A stretch of DNA of 64,000 nucleotides from Marinomonas vulgaris (GCF_018145875.1 NZ_JAGSSV010000002.1:186001-250000), one strand, 5' to 3'; positions 53,577 through 63,353 are shown, counted from the first letter of the stretch. The notes: generated by a model not told the origin, from the sequence alone. Numbers and translations: made by a program.

Positions 53577-54113
53577 CTATTCCTTTAGACCAAGACGCTT
53601 TTCTTCAGTTTCACGTAAAAAGCGAAACAGTTTTTTGCGATTAGTGGTGTTTGATCCTTGTGAAACTTCTTTCTGAGACAAGCGAATAAGCTGTCTTAGC
53701 AATTGAATTTCTTCAATTTCTGGATTCTCGTCAAGGTATTGGGACAGCACTTCTTTGCTGTTTTCACCGATCAGAGCGTCGCGTTTGGTTTCCAGCTGAT
53801 GAAACAGCTTGTTGTACGCCGCAGAGGTTGAATCAAACAAAGCAACGCGATGGGCGATGGCTTCATGGTCTTCTGTGCGCATCACTTTACCAATGTATTG
53901 CATATGACGGCGCATGGCTTCATGTTGCTTTATACGGCCTGCTTCGACAAACGCTTCGCGTAGAGTGTCTGACATCTCTACTTTTTTTAACTGATTTTTG
54001 CTCAAGCTCATGAGCTTTTTACCTAAATCTTGCAAGGCTTCCATTTCACGCTTGATCTGGGTTTTGCTTTTAGGGATGTCTTCTTCGTTTTCAAATTGAT
54101 CAAAATCTGTCAT
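53577..54113 (-). CDS. darP: Ribosome-associated assembly factor DarP (YjgA)
   Basis: 178 residues, highly charged and helical. SKTQIKREMEALQDLGKKLMSLSKNQLKKV at the N-terminus and LDENPEIEEIQLLRQLIRLSQKEV mark the YjgA/DarP family. It acts in late 50S subunit assembly. Last gene of the long minus-strand operon, 6 nt after mgtE. Confidence 0.94.
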   Translation of the reverse strand: MTDFDQFENEEDIPKSKTQIKREMEALQDLGKKLMSLSKNQLKKVEMSDTLREAFVEAGRIKQHEAMRRHMQYIGKVMRTEDHEAIAHRVALFDSTSAAYNKLFHQLETKRDALIGENSKEVLSQYLDENPEIEEIQLLRQLIRLSQKEVSQGSNTTNRKKLFRFLRETEEKRLGLKE

Positions 54114-54119
54114 GGGAAC

Positions 54120-55472
54120 CTATATAAGAAAAATAGTAGCGAGACCAAGGAAGGAAAGAAATCCGACCACATCGGTCACGGTTGTCAAAATTACGCTGCC
54201 TGCGAGTGCTGGATCGATACCCAGCTTCTTCAATAAAATTGGCAGCAGTGTACCAGTGGTGGCCGCAAATAGCAGGTTTATTATGATTGCGCCCGCAATG
54301 ATATAGGCAATCTTAATGTTGTCAAACCAAACGGCGGTGAGTGCTGCGATGACCGTCGCCCACAATAGACCATTGATAAGGCCGACAATCAGCTCTCTAT
54401 TTAGTAGCCACCGCGCATTAGCAGAGCCAATCTGGTTCAGCGCAATACCACGAATCACCAGCGTTAACACCTGAGATCCAGCAATGCCGCCCATGCTAGC
54501 AACAATCGGCATTAAAATAGCCAATGCCACAACCTGATCCAAGGTGTCTTGGAACAATCCAATTACATAGGAAGCGATAAACGCGGTGACCAAATTGATA
54601 CCTAGCCACACAGCCCTGCGTCGAGTGGTTTTCAGAATAGGGGAGAAGGTGTCTTCATCTTCGTCTAAACCTGCCATGCTTAGCATTGAGTGCTCGGCTT
54701 CGTCGCGAATTACATCTACCACGTCATCGATCGTAATACGACCCAATAATTTTTGGGTTGTACCGTCGACAACGGGTGCCGATACCAAGTCCATTTTTTC
54801 GAATATTTGTGCAACTTCATTGGCGGGTGTGTCGGCTTTTATGACAGTGCAATCGGTCTCCATGATGTCGCGAACGGTTAGGTTTACATCAGAAACAAGG
54901 AGTCTGGTGAGGGGCAAGATGCCAAGCAAGCGATCGGAACGACTGACGACTAAAAGGCTGTCTGTCATGTCGGGTAATTTGCTGTGCCTGCGTAAATAGC
55001 GTAACACTATGTCCAAAGTAATGTTTGGTCGTATAGTAATGGTGTCCGTGTTCATCAAGCCACCAGCGGAATCTTCCGAGTAGCTTAATAGAGCTTCAAG
55101 CCGCATTCTGTCTTGCGCGGTCATGGAAGCAAGGACTTCCTTTACGATGGTCTCAGGCAAATGCTGAAGTAAATCGGCCAGATCATCGCTTTCAAAGTGC
55201 TCAGAAACGGCAATCAGCCGCTCTGTATCCATGTCTTTTAGAAATTGGACGCCAATTTCTTCACTGAGGTATTGAAGTACTTCGCCTTCGTTTTTAGCTT
55301 CGATCAGCTCCCAAAGTAACTTACGCTCTTTTGGAGGAGAGGATTCTAATAACCGTGCGACATCTTGAGCGGGTAAAGCGCCATTGAGCAAATAACGTAT
55401 CTGTACCGTTGTCCCCGCTTCCAAGGACTCCGTGATGGTTTGCAGATGATTAAGGTTATCTTGCTCAGACAT
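54120..55472 (-). CDS. mgtE: Magnesium transporter MgtE
   Basis: 450 residues. N-terminal MgtE_N superhelical domain (about 35-135), a CBS pair (about 140-260, with DIMETDCTVIKADTP), a connecting helix and five membrane helices (about 285-450). MPIVASMGGIAGSQVLTLVIRG contains the pore motif. It is a magnesium channel gated by cytoplasmic Mg. It lies 6 nt after ptsO. Confidence 0.95.
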   Translation of the reverse strand: MSEQDNLNHLQTITESLEAGTTVQIRYLLNGALPAQDVARLLESSPPKERKLLWELIEAKNEGEVLQYLSEEIGVQFLKDMDTERLIAVSEHFESDDLADLLQHLPETIVKEVLASMTAQDRMRLEALLSYSEDSAGGLMNTDTITIRPNITLDIVLRYLRRHSKLPDMTDSLLVVSRSDRLLGILPLTRLLVSDVNLTVRDIMETDCTVIKADTPANEVAQIFEKMDLVSAPVVDGTTQKLLGRITIDDVVDVIRDEAEHSMLSMAGLDEDEDTFSPILKTTRRRAVWLGINLVTAFIASYVIGLFQDTLDQVVALAILMPIVASMGGIAGSQVLTLVIRGIALNQIGSANARWLLNRELIVGLINGLLWATVIAALTAVWFDNIKIAYIIAGAIIINLLFAATTGTLLPILLKKLGIDPALAGSVILTTVTDVVGFLSFLGLATIFLI

Positions 55473-55478
55473 GAGAGA

Positions 55479-55748
55479 TTACTCGTCTTCGCCAAAGCGA
55501 TTGTTAATAAGCTCGATGATGGCCTTTAACGCCGCTTCTTCATCCTCGCCATTGGTTTTGATCAGAATGTCGGTGCCTTTTCCTGCGGCCAGCATCATCA
55601 TCGCCATAATGCTTTTTCCATCGACATTTCGACCGTCTTTTTCAATGGTGATGTCACAAGAAAAAAGAGATGTTGTTTCTACCAGCTTGCCTGCTGCGCG
55701 AGCGTGTAAGCCCAGTTTGTTAATAATGGTGATGGGCGCTTCTTGCAT
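55479..55748 (-). CDS. ptsO: Phosphocarrier NPr (HPr-like, nitrogen PTS)
   Basis: 89 residues. His15 in KLGLHARAAG is the phosphorylation site. The region around GKSIMAMMMLAAGKG matches the second HPr signature. Being next to ptsN and rpoN marks it as NPr of the nitrogen-related phosphotransferase system, taking phosphate from PtsP. No rapZ lies between it and ptsN. Confidence 0.93.
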   Translation of the reverse strand: MQEAPITIINKLGLHARAAGKLVETTSLFSCDITIEKDGRNVDGKSIMAMMMLAAGKGTDILIKTNGEDEEAALKAIIELINNRFGEDE

Positions 55749-55757
55749 GCTTTCTTC

Positions 55758-56207
55758 CTATATGAGGGCGTCAAATATATTAAATAGATCTTCGTTAGTT
55801 TGTGCGGCTCGGAGTTTGTCGAGCGCTTCTGGCGACTGTGCCAGTTCGGCAATTTGCGCCAAGGTGGCAAGATGCTGATCGCATTCTTGAGGCGGCACAA
55901 TCAAGGCAAATACAAGATCTACTGCTCTTTTGTCGATAGAGTCAAAATCAATCGGCGTTTGCAGTGACATCACCACAATGGCGGTTTGGTTGGCCGATTC
56001 TAAACGACAATGGGGAATGGCGATGCCATTACCTATGCCGGTGCTGCCGAGTTTTTCTCGACCTAAAAGGGCATCATAAATGGCTTCGTTATCGCAATGC
56101 AATCGGTTAGACACCACGTCGGCCACGCACTCAAGGACGCGTTTTTTGCTCACAATGTCTTGTTTAGCAAGAACAAGTTCTGCTTTTAATAATGATTTCA
56201 AGGACAT
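55758..56207 (-). CDS. ptsN: PTS IIA-like nitrogen-regulatory protein PtsN
   Basis: 149 residues. EIIA fold with His66 in GIAIPHCRLES as phospho-acceptor. Phosphorylated by NPr, PtsN regulates potassium transport and envelope-stress pathways in relatives. It lies 17 nt after rpoN; the hpf gene normally found between them is absent. Confidence 0.94.
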   Translation of the reverse strand: MSLKSLLKAELVLAKQDIVSKKRVLECVADVVSNRLHCDNEAIYDALLGREKLGSTGIGNGIAIPHCRLESANQTAIVVMSLQTPIDFDSIDKRAVDLVFALIVPPQECDQHLATLAQIAELAQSPEALDKLRAAQTNEDLFNIFDALI

Positions 56208-56224
56208 GATAAAATGGTATCCGT

Positions 56225-57697
56225 TTAGATCAGTCGTTTTCGTTCGTTGGAAGGAGGGATGTTCATCGCCTCACGATATTTGGCCACAGTGCGTCTTGCA
56301 ACCTGTATGCCCTGATCGGCTAAAATAGCCGCTAATTTATTATCGCTTAATGGTTTTTTAGCTGGCTCATCGGCCACCAATTTTTTAATCATAGCGCGTA
56401 TCGCTGTGGAAGAACATTCTCCTCCAGAAGCGGTGTTAACATGGCTAGAAAAGAAGTATTTTAGCTCAAAAATGCCTTTTGGCGTGTGCATGTATTTTTG
56501 GGTTGTTACTCGAGAAATAGTCGATTCATGCATGCCCACTTCTTCGGCAACATCGTGCAATACCATGGGTTTCATGGCCTCTTCGCCCAACTCAAAAAAG
56601 TCAATTTGACGACTGACGATGCAGCTGGCCACTTTCAGTAGAGTTTCATTCCGACTTTGTAAGCTTTTGATGAACCATTTTGCTTCCTGTAAAGACGTTT
56701 TTATGTAAGTTGCGTCTTCAGAGGTGGCCGCTGTGCTGGCCATTGCGGAGTAGGTTTCATTGATTTTAACGGGTGGTAAGGCTTCGTTATTGAGCTCAAC
56801 TTGCCATACGTTGTGACGTTTTTTAACGGACACATCAGGAATGACATAATCGGTGTCGTCGGCGTCGATCACTGAGCCTGGGCGCGGATTCAGCTGTTGG
56901 ATTAAATCCACCACTTCCTTGAGTGCTTCGTCTTTTAGTTTGGTTTTCCGGCTTAATTGAGCGAAATCCCGATTACCCAGCAAAGGCAGGTACAGATCAA
57001 TAAGGTTGTAGGTGCTCTTGAACAGTGGGTGTGTATTAAAGGCTTCAAGTTGCACCAGTAGGCAGTCGCGTAAGTCAATTGAGCATACGCCGACTGGGTC
57101 AAAGCGTTGCAATCTATGCTGTACAGCCATGACTTCGTCGATGTCTAGGTCGTCTAGCACTTGGCACAAAGACTCACAAATGTCCTCGGTAGAAATGCTC
57201 AAGTAACCGTCTGGCTGAACACATTCAATAATAGCGTAAGCGATTTCGATGTCTCGGTCTGACATGTGAGTCAGATTTAACTGCCAAATAAGGTGGTCTT
57301 GAATGCTTTCTGCTGGCGCGTTGCGGTTTTCAAAATCACCATCACCATCATGACTGTTGAGATCACTGACGGCTGCCGAGCTCTGATAGGTATCATCCCA
57401 ATTGCTATCAATGGAGAGTTCTTCTGGGATGCTTTCTGTCCATTCGGATTCGAGTCGAGGCTCTTCAGATTGCGTATCAACGGGCGTGTCCGTTGCGCTT
57501 TTGGATTCAATGCTTGCAGGAACGTCAACGTGAATTTGTTCGTCGTCGTCGAGTTCAAGAAGAGGGTTAGATTCAAGAAATTCGTGGATTTCTTGTTTTA
57601 AATCCAAAGTCGACAATTGCAGCAAACGAATGGCTTGTTGCAGCTGCGGTGTCATGGTCAGTTGTTGACCAAGCTTTAACTGTAAAGACTGCTTCAT
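56225..57697 (-). CDS. rpoN: RNA polymerase sigma-54 factor
   Basis: 490 residues. Region I, glutamine- and leucine-rich (LGQQLTMTPQLQQAIRLLQLSTLDL), an acidic region II (about 55-130), the core-binding domain, and at the end the RpoN box ARRTVAKYRE (467-476). It directs transcription from -24/-12 promoters with activators such as the one at 836-2215. A 75-bp gap from lptB is the largest in this operon and may hold a promoter. Confidence 0.97.
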   Translation of the reverse strand: MKQSLQLKLGQQLTMTPQLQQAIRLLQLSTLDLKQEIHEFLESNPLLELDDDEQIHVDVPASIESKSATDTPVDTQSEEPRLESEWTESIPEELSIDSNWDDTYQSSAAVSDLNSHDGDGDFENRNAPAESIQDHLIWQLNLTHMSDRDIEIAYAIIECVQPDGYLSISTEDICESLCQVLDDLDIDEVMAVQHRLQRFDPVGVCSIDLRDCLLVQLEAFNTHPLFKSTYNLIDLYLPLLGNRDFAQLSRKTKLKDEALKEVVDLIQQLNPRPGSVIDADDTDYVIPDVSVKKRHNVWQVELNNEALPPVKINETYSAMASTAATSEDATYIKTSLQEAKWFIKSLQSRNETLLKVASCIVSRQIDFFELGEEAMKPMVLHDVAEEVGMHESTISRVTTQKYMHTPKGIFELKYFFSSHVNTASGGECSSTAIRAMIKKLVADEPAKKPLSDNKLAAILADQGIQVARRTVAKYREAMNIPPSNERKRLI

Positions 57698-57772
57698 AGA
57701 GCAACTCTTTCTATTTGAGTGAATTGGAACGAGTTATGCATACTACTCCCTTTCTACAACGATGATAAGGGG

Positions 57773-58498
57773 TTACAGGCGGAAGTCGTCGCCTAAATAG
57801 ACTTTTTTAACCTGTTCATTATTGATGACGGTACTAGCATCGCCCGAGGCAATAATGTAACCGTTTCCAACAATGTAAGCCTTATCGCAAATGTCGAGTG
57901 TTTCTCTGACGTTGTGGTCGGTAATTAATACGCCGATGCCACTTTCTTGGAGGTGTTTTATGATGAGTTTGATGTCGCCAACCGAAATAGGGTCAACACC
58001 AGCAAAGGGTTCATCTAGTAGGATGAATTTTGGGTTCATCGCGACAGCCCTTGCTATTTCTACACGGCGTCTTTCGCCGCCTGATAATGCCATTCCTAGG
58101 TTACTGCGAATATGAGTTATATGAAATTCTTCTAGTAAGTCTTCCATTCTGTCTTGTTGTTGCTTTTTGCTTAGCTCTTTTCGGGTTTCCAAAATAGCCA
58201 AAATGTTGTCTTCAACAGACATTTTGCGAAAAATCGAGGCTTCTTGAGGAAGGTAACCAACCCCTTTTTGTGCACGTACATGCATGGCATCGCGAGTGAT
58301 GTCTTGCCCGTCGATAAAAATACCACCGGCATCGTTGGTGACCATGCCTACTATCATATAAAAACAGGTAGTCTTACCAGCACCGTTAGGTCCGAGTAGG
58401 CCAACCGCTTGGCCGGACTCTACCGAAATAGACACGTCTTTGACTACTTGGCGCTTTTTATAACTTTTGGCCAGGTGCTTTGCTTCTAATATTGCCAT
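57773..58498 (-). CDS. lptB: Lipopolysaccharide export ATPase LptB
   Basis: 241 residues. Walker [10 protein letters not shown], signature [15 protein letters not shown], Walker [15 protein letters not shown]-loop [10 protein letters not shown]. The sequence is that of LptB of the LptB2FG exporter. It begins immediately after the lptA stop. Confidence 0.97.
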   Translation of the reverse strand: MAILEAKHLAKSYKKRQVVKDVSISVESGQAVGLLGPNGAGKTTCFYMIVGMVTNDAGGIFIDGQDITRDAMHVRAQKGVGYLPQEASIFRKMSVEDNILAILETRKELSKKQQQDRMEDLLEEFHITHIRSNLGMALSGGERRRVEIARAVAMNPKFILLDEPFAGVDPISVGDIKLIIKHLQESGIGVLITDHNVRETLDICDKAYIVGNGYIIASGDASTVINNEQVKKVYLGDDFRL

Positions 58499-59008
58499 TT
58501 ACTTTTTCGCCTCAGGTGTTTGAGGTTGTAAAGTCATAGATACTCGGCCTGTGTCTTTTTTTTCTGCGCTGAAAGTGCCGTCTTGGATTTTATAGAGAAT
58601 ATAGTCCGCCGTGATGGAGTTTTGCATCCGGCTTAAATACCCTTCGCCGATGATTTCAAGCTGCGAATCGCTGGTAGAGTAATGTATTTCGTTGCCTTGG
58701 CTGATGACTATATTGCCACTCCAATCAATTTGCTGACTGAATTTAGCCGGCTTACCCGTGGCTTCGAGTTGGCTAAAGGTTCTAGTTTCGGGGTTGGTGG
58801 TGACTTTTAAGTATTCCGCCTGAATTTCGATGGTGCCTTGTTTGACAAAAACATTACCTTGATAAATGGCTTCACCGGTATTTTGATTGAAAGATGCTTC
58901 ATCGGCTTGAATTTCCAATGGCATGTTGACGTCTTCGGGTAATGCAAAAGCGCCTTGGCTCCATAAAATGGAAGCTACTATGATGCTGGCGTTAACGAAT
59001 TGATTCAT
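58499..59008 (-). CDS. lptA: Lipopolysaccharide transport protein LptA
   Basis: 169 residues. Signal peptide about 1-22 (ends GAFA). The OstA/LptA beta-jellyroll has LEIQADEASFNQNTGEAIYQGNV and LEATGKPAKF. It forms the periplasmic bridge that carries LPS from LptC to LptD. It overlaps lptC by 17 nt. Confidence 0.94.
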   Translation of the reverse strand: MNQFVNASIIVASILWSQGAFALPEDVNMPLEIQADEASFNQNTGEAIYQGNVFVKQGTIEIQAEYLKVTTNPETRTFSQLEATGKPAKFSQQIDWSGNIVISQGNEIHYSTSDSQLEIIGEGYLSRMQNSITADYILYKIQDGTFSAEKKDTGRVSMTLQPQTPEAKK

Positions 59009-59564
59009 ATAGTCCTCGTACGGATCCGGTCATGATAACTTCTTCTGAGTGAACAAACGTAGTAATTGTCTCAGCGGAAGTTTTGCCCTGCGTAGAAAGT
59101 AATGTTGCATTGCCATAACTGGTTAATGTTTGATCATTGTCTAAATAATGTACATTGTCGGCCATCAATTGGATGTCTTCTGCATCTAAATATTGTTTGG
59201 TGGCCGTGGCGTTGTCTGTCAGTAGGATATCATCACTTCCGTCTTCGATAACGCCTTTATCTGCTTTTGCTGTCCATTTCCCTGAGACGTTTCTGCGCTC
59301 GACACTTGGATTTTCAAGAAGGGTTGTGGATCTGGCGATATAGTGAAGCGTCTGCTCTGCATGCAGCGTTTCTACAAGAGCCCCAGTGTCGTCGAATTTT
59401 TTCACTGCTACTTTTGTGATGAAGTAATCCGGTGAACTGCTCAACGAGTTATCCTGTACGAGAGATTCCTTGGTGGTAGCGCCAAACCAGAAAGCCGAAG
59501 AGGCGACACCTAAACCCATAATGATTAATCCGATACGACTCAAAAGGGTGCGATTTTTAGCCAT
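58992..59564 (-). CDS. lptC: Lipopolysaccharide export protein LptC
   Basis: 190 residues. One N-terminal membrane helix (about 10-30) and a periplasmic jellyroll with LHYIARSTTLLENPSVERR and LTSYGNATLLS. It receives LPS from LptB2FG and hands it to LptA. It lies 5 nt after yrbG; the kdsD and kdsC genes usually between them are missing. Confidence 0.92.
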   Translation of the reverse strand: MAKNRTLLSRIGLIIMGLGVASSAFWFGATTKESLVQDNSLSSSPDYFITKVAVKKFDDTGALVETLHAEQTLHYIARSTTLLENPSVERRNVSGKWTAKADKGVIEDGSDDILLTDNATATKQYLDAEDIQLMADNVHYLDNDQTLTSYGNATLLSTQGKTSAETITTFVHSEEVIMTGSVRGLYESIR

Positions 59565-59569
59565 AATAA

Positions 59570-60568
59570 TTAAGCCACACTGCTGGTACTAACGATCAGC
59601 AGATAAGCGGCATAAGATAAAATGAGTGGTAAACCAATCCATCTTGGAACGCGATTGTTCTTCGAGCGCTGAAACACAAATACAGCAATGGCCAAGGCCG
59701 CCGTCAAGCCCAAGACCCAAGGGTAATCGCGAGCTACAACACTATTATCTATTAAGCCGGGTGCGATTAAAGCTGGCAAGGGTAGCACTGTTGCAAGATT
59801 AAAAATATTCGAGCCGAGTATATTGCCAATGGCAATATCATGATGCCCCTTACGAACGCTACTTACTGAAGCTGCTAACTCGGGTAAGCTAGTACCAACG
59901 GCCACTATGGTGAGCCCTATAACCAGCTCGCTCACGCCGAGTGCCGTCGCAATCCCAATCGCACCCCATACCAATAATTTAGAGCTGCCTATCAGAATGG
60001 CCAAACCAATCACAGCAATGACTATAGATTTACCAATAGAACTATCGTCTTCTTCTGGCAGACTGTCTTGCAGTTCTGCCTCTAAATCCTTATTACCACG
60101 CAACAAAAGGGTCAATATCACCACAAAAGCCAAGATCAGAATGATGCCATCCCATGTGGTTAGTGCTTGATCAAAGAGCAATACACCCACTAATACTGTG
60201 ATTGCTAACACAAGTGGCACCTCTTTGGTCGATAACCCTTTGGCGACAGGAATCGCAGAAAAGAGCAAGGTGACGCCCAGAACTAAAGCAATGTTAGCAA
60301 TGTTTGAACCTAAAACATTACCAATGGCAATTTCTGGCGCGTTGTCAAATGCAGCAATAGCGGACACCACCATCTCAGGTGCCGAGGTGCCAAATGCCAC
60401 CAAGGTGATGCCAATTACCATGGGATTTACGTTTAGCTTTTCCGCAACTAAAGCAGAATGTTCAATGAATTTGTCGGAACTCATAACCAGTAAAATTAGC
60501 CCTGCAATAAGGGCAATGGAAAACAACAGCATGGTGGTGGCGTGACTCATAATATTAGGGGCTACCAT
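59570..60568 (-). CDS. yrbG: Calcium/sodium antiporter (YrbG type)
   Basis: 332 residues with ten membrane segments in two inverted halves. GTSAPEMVVSAIAAFDNAPEIAIGNVLGSNIANIALVLG and GTSLPELAASVSSVRKGHHDIAIGNILGSNIFNLATVLP are the two alpha repeats of the CaCA family. First gene of the lpt-rpoN operon and divergent from mlaF. Confidence 0.94.
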   Translation of the reverse strand: MVAPNIMSHATTMLLFSIALIAGLILLVMSSDKFIEHSALVAEKLNVNPMVIGITLVAFGTSAPEMVVSAIAAFDNAPEIAIGNVLGSNIANIALVLGVTLLFSAIPVAKGLSTKEVPLVLAITVLVGVLLFDQALTTWDGIILILAFVVILTLLLRGNKDLEAELQDSLPEEDDSSIGKSIVIAVIGLAILIGSSKLLVWGAIGIATALGVSELVIGLTIVAVGTSLPELAASVSSVRKGHHDIAIGNILGSNIFNLATVLPLPALIAPGLIDNSVVARDYPWVLGLTAALAIAVFVFQRSKNNRVPRWIGLPLILSYAAYLLIVSTSSVA

Positions 60569-60692
60569 TTAATGAGGTTTGACGTTGAAATTCAAGTTTT
60601 GATCTTACAAACAAAATGGATTTGACTGAGCCGCGATGTTATTTGCAGAGTCCCGATGGTAATATCTAAACGTTTTTATCAGGATTAAAGGT

Positions 60693-61493
60693 GTGGCAGT
60701 GACAGAGGCTTATATAAAAGTTCAGAACGTGCGCTTTTCAAGAGGGGGGCGGATGATCTATGACGATGTTTCCCTCACGATACCTAAAGGGAAGATAACC
60801 GCGGTTATGGGGCCAAGCGGCACAGGGAAAACCACCTTGTTGCGTTTGATTGCTGCTCAACTTACACCAGATAGTGGCACAATTTTAGTAGATGGCCAAA
60901 ATGTTCATGCCTTGTCTCGATCTGCTCTGTATAAAGTGAGAAAAAAAATGGGCATGTTGTTCCAAAGCGGCGCTTTATTCAGTGATATGTCTGTTGCTGA
61001 AAATATTGCCTTCCCGATGGAAGAACACACCAAGCTTACTCGAGATGAGATAGCAACAATTGTGTCCAGTAAATTGCACAGTGTGGGGTTGCGTGGCGCA
61101 GCAAGTTTGATGCCTTCGGAGTTGTCCGGTGGTATGGCGCGTCGTGTGGCGTTGGCGAGAGCCATTGCGTTAGACCCAGAATTGGTCATGTACGATGAGC
61201 CCTTTACTGGGCAAGATCCTATTTCGAAAGGCGTTTTGGTGAAACTGATACGACAACTCAACGACGACGCTAATATTACGTCGGTGTTGGTGTCGCACGA
61301 TGTGGAAGAGTCTCTTTCAATTGCTGACCACGTTTGTATTTTGTCTGGTGGCACAGTGATTGCTGAAGGCTCTGCGGCGGAGATTCAAGCGTCTAGCGAC
61401 CCTCAAGTGGTGCAGTTTTTAAAAGGTGAGCCGGACGGGCCTGTGCCTTTTCACTACCCTGAAGATAAACACAGTGAAGAGGCGGTTATATGA
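60693..61493 (+). CDS. mlaF: Phospholipid transport ATPase MlaF
   Basis: 266 residues from a GTG start (a second GTG is at 60699). Walker A GPSGTGKTT (40-48), signature LSGGMARRVALARA, Walker B LVMYDEPFTGQDP, H-loop VSHDVEES. This signature-loop variant (GGMARR) is typical of MlaF/Mkl ATPases. It drives lipid transport by MlaFEDB between the membranes. It overlaps mlaE by 4 nt. Confidence 0.95.
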   Translation: MAVTEAYIKVQNVRFSRGGRMIYDDVSLTIPKGKITAVMGPSGTGKTTLLRLIAAQLTPDSGTILVDGQNVHALSRSALYKVRKKMGMLFQSGALFSDMSVAENIAFPMEEHTKLTRDEIATIVSSKLHSVGLRGAASLMPSELSGGMARRVALARAIALDPELVMYDEPFTGQDPISKGVLVKLIRQLNDDANITSVLVSHDVEESLSIADHVCILSGGTVIAEGSAAEIQASSDPQVVQFLKGEPDGPVPFHYPEDKHSEEAVI

Positions 61494-62272
61494 AATCCAT
61501 TTCCCTCTTAGGTGCGGCTTTGCTGGATTGGTTTGAGGCCGTCGGGCGAGCGGGCATTTTTTTAGCGCAAAGTATTTTTCGTGTGCCTGTGCGCTTTAAT
61601 GAGGCAGTACGGCTGCTGGTGCAACAACTTTACTCGGTGGGTGTGTTGTCGCTGGTTATTGTGGTGGTGTCTGGTGCTTTTATTGGCATGGTGTTGGCGC
61701 TGCAAGGTTACAGTATTTTGGCCAAGTTTGGTTCGGAAGAAGCGGTAGGGCAATTGTTGGCGCTGTCGTTGTTGCGTGAATTGGCGCCAGTGGTTACGGC
61801 TTTGTTGTTTGCCGGTCGAGCCGGCTCTTCGTTAACCGCGGAAATTGGTCTGATGAAAGCGACTGAGCAGCTGTCGAGCTTTGAAATGATGGGTGTCGAT
61901 CCGCTGCGTCGTGTGATAGCGCCGAGGTTCATCGCTGGGGTAATTTGTTTGCCCTTGTTAAGCCTGATTTTCTCAGCAACCGGGATCATGGGTGGCTATG
62001 TTGTGTCGGTAAATTGGTTGGGGGTTCATGATGGTGCTTTTTGGTCGCAAATGCAGCAATCCGTATATTTTGATACCGATATTATTAACGGTTTTATCAA
62101 GGCTTTGTGTTTTTCTGTTGCTGTTACTTGGATCGCTGTTTATCAGGGGTACGAGTGTGTTCCCACATCAGAAGGGATAGGGAAAGCAACCACCCGTACT
62201 GTCGTATTAGGTTCATTGGCTATTTTGGCGCTGGACTTTGTATTAACTGCCGCCATGTTTGGAGATTTTTGA
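61490..62272 (+). CDS. mlaE: Phospholipid transport permease MlaE
   Basis: 260 residues, about five to six membrane helices. FIGMVLALQGYSILAKFGSEEAVGQLLALSLLRELAPVVTALLFAGRAGSSLTAEIGLMKATEQLSSFEMMGVDP is the MlaE core, cited here only by its position at about 60-140. It dimerises in the inner membrane with MlaF and MlaD. Confidence 0.96.
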   Translation: MKSISLLGAALLDWFEAVGRAGIFLAQSIFRVPVRFNEAVRLLVQQLYSVGVLSLVIVVVSGAFIGMVLALQGYSILAKFGSEEAVGQLLALSLLRELAPVVTALLFAGRAGSSLTAEIGLMKATEQLSSFEMMGVDPLRRVIAPRFIAGVICLPLLSLIFSATGIMGGYVVSVNWLGVHDGAFWSQMQQSVYFDTDIINGFIKALCFSVAVTWIAVYQGYECVPTSEGIGKATTRTVVLGSLAILALDFVLTAAMFGDF

Positions 62273-62273
62273 A

Positions 62274-62735
62274 ATGAGAAGTAAGCGTACAGAGTTGTTT
62301 GTTGGGTGTTTTATTGTTTTAGGGGTTCTTGCTTTCGTCTATTTAGCAGTTCAAGTGAGTGGGTTGGCGTTTTCTGCTAAAAAAGACTCTTATCAAATTG
62401 TCGCGAGATTTGACGACATTGGCGGTTTAACCAATCGTGCAAAAGTCACTATTGCGGGTGTGACGGTTGGCTCGGTTGAGTCTATTGTTTTGGATAAAGA
62501 GCTGTATATGGGGCTTGTGACCATGAATATCGACGCGGACGTGGATAACATCCCACTAGACAGTTCGATTGCGATATTAACCAGTGGCCTTTTGGGAGAA
62601 AAGTACCTCGGGCTGTCTATTGGTGCAGATGATGAAATGCTAGGTAATGGCGATGAAATTTACGATACCCAGTCGGCCCTCGTCCTTGAGACCCTTATCA
62701 GTCAATTCTTATTTAAAAGCGATTCAGAGGACTAA
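62274..62735 (+). CDS. mlaD: MCE-domain lipid-binding protein MlaD
   Basis: 153 residues from the ATG at 62274, one base after the mlaE stop, with GGAG upstream; an in-frame TTG at 62259 is less likely. One membrane helix (about 8-28), then one MCE domain with VARFDDIGGLTNRAKVTIAGVTVGSVESI and LGEKYLGLSIG. MlaD forms a hexameric ring that channels phospholipid. Confidence 0.94.
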   Translation: MRSKRTELFVGCFIVLGVLAFVYLAVQVSGLAFSAKKDSYQIVARFDDIGGLTNRAKVTIAGVTVGSVESIVLDKELYMGLVTMNIDADVDNIPLDSSIAILTSGLLGEKYLGLSIGADDEMLGNGDEIYDTQSALVLETLISQFLFKSDSED

Positions 62736-62738
62736 GTT

Positions 62739-63353
62739 ATGTCTAAAATTATCCCAGTTATGGTATTTGTGCTGTCGTTGTTCGGTGCCAGTGTGTCCTG
62801 GGCGAATGGCGAAGAGGCCCGTGATGCTGTGGTGAAAATAGTCGATGCGTTTCGCACTGACATCGTAGCTGATAAAGCCGTATTAGCGAATGATCCTGCT
62901 TTGCTTGAAAAGCGCGTTGACAACATATTGGCTAAAGTTGTCGATTTTGATGATTTTTCCAAAAAAGTGATGGGTAAATATTATCGTCGAGCAACACCTG
63001 AGCAACGTTTACGTTTTGCGAATGTTACCAAGGATACCTTGTTAAAAACCTACGGTTCCTCTTTGTTAGAACTCGATCCAGATCGGATTAACGTCTTGCC
63101 ACTTGGTCCACAGGGGCGCGGCAGAGAAACCAAAGTCGACGTGGATTTTGAAATGGAAGCGGGTGGGTTGTTGAATATTTCCTTCTACATGGAGTCGGAA
63201 GAGTCTGGTTGGATGCTAAGCAATGTTGTTATTAACAATATTAACTTTGGTCTGACTTTTCGCAAGCAGTTTGGTGTGATGATGGAGCAAAACAGAAATG
63301 ACATCGAATCGGCTATTACGGCATGGCGTGACTCTTTAGCAAAAAAATCTTAG
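62739..63353 (+). CDS. mlaC: Periplasmic phospholipid-binding protein MlaC
   Basis: 204 residues. Signal peptide about 1-22 (ends SWA). The Ttg2D/MlaC fold includes FDDFSKKVMGKYYRRATPEQRLRF and VDVDFEMEAGGLLNISFYMESEESGWMLSNVVINNINFG. It shuttles phospholipid between the outer-membrane MlaA complex and MlaD. The last codons lie within a 24-bp tandem repeat. No mlaB follows. Confidence 0.94.
   Translation: MSKIIPVMVFVLSLFGASVSWANGEEARDAVVKIVDAFRTDIVADKAVLANDPALLEKRVDNILAKVVDFDDFSKKVMGKYYRRATPEQRLRFANVTKDTLLKTYGSSLLELDPDRINVLPLGPQGRGRETKVDVDFEMEAGGLLNISFYMESEESGWMLSNVVINNINFGLTFRKQFGVMMEQNRNDIESAITAWRDSLAKKS

Noticed and set aside
60905-61354. 149-codon minus-strand frame inside mlaF
   Set aside because: Antisense to the MlaF core motifs; no support of its own.
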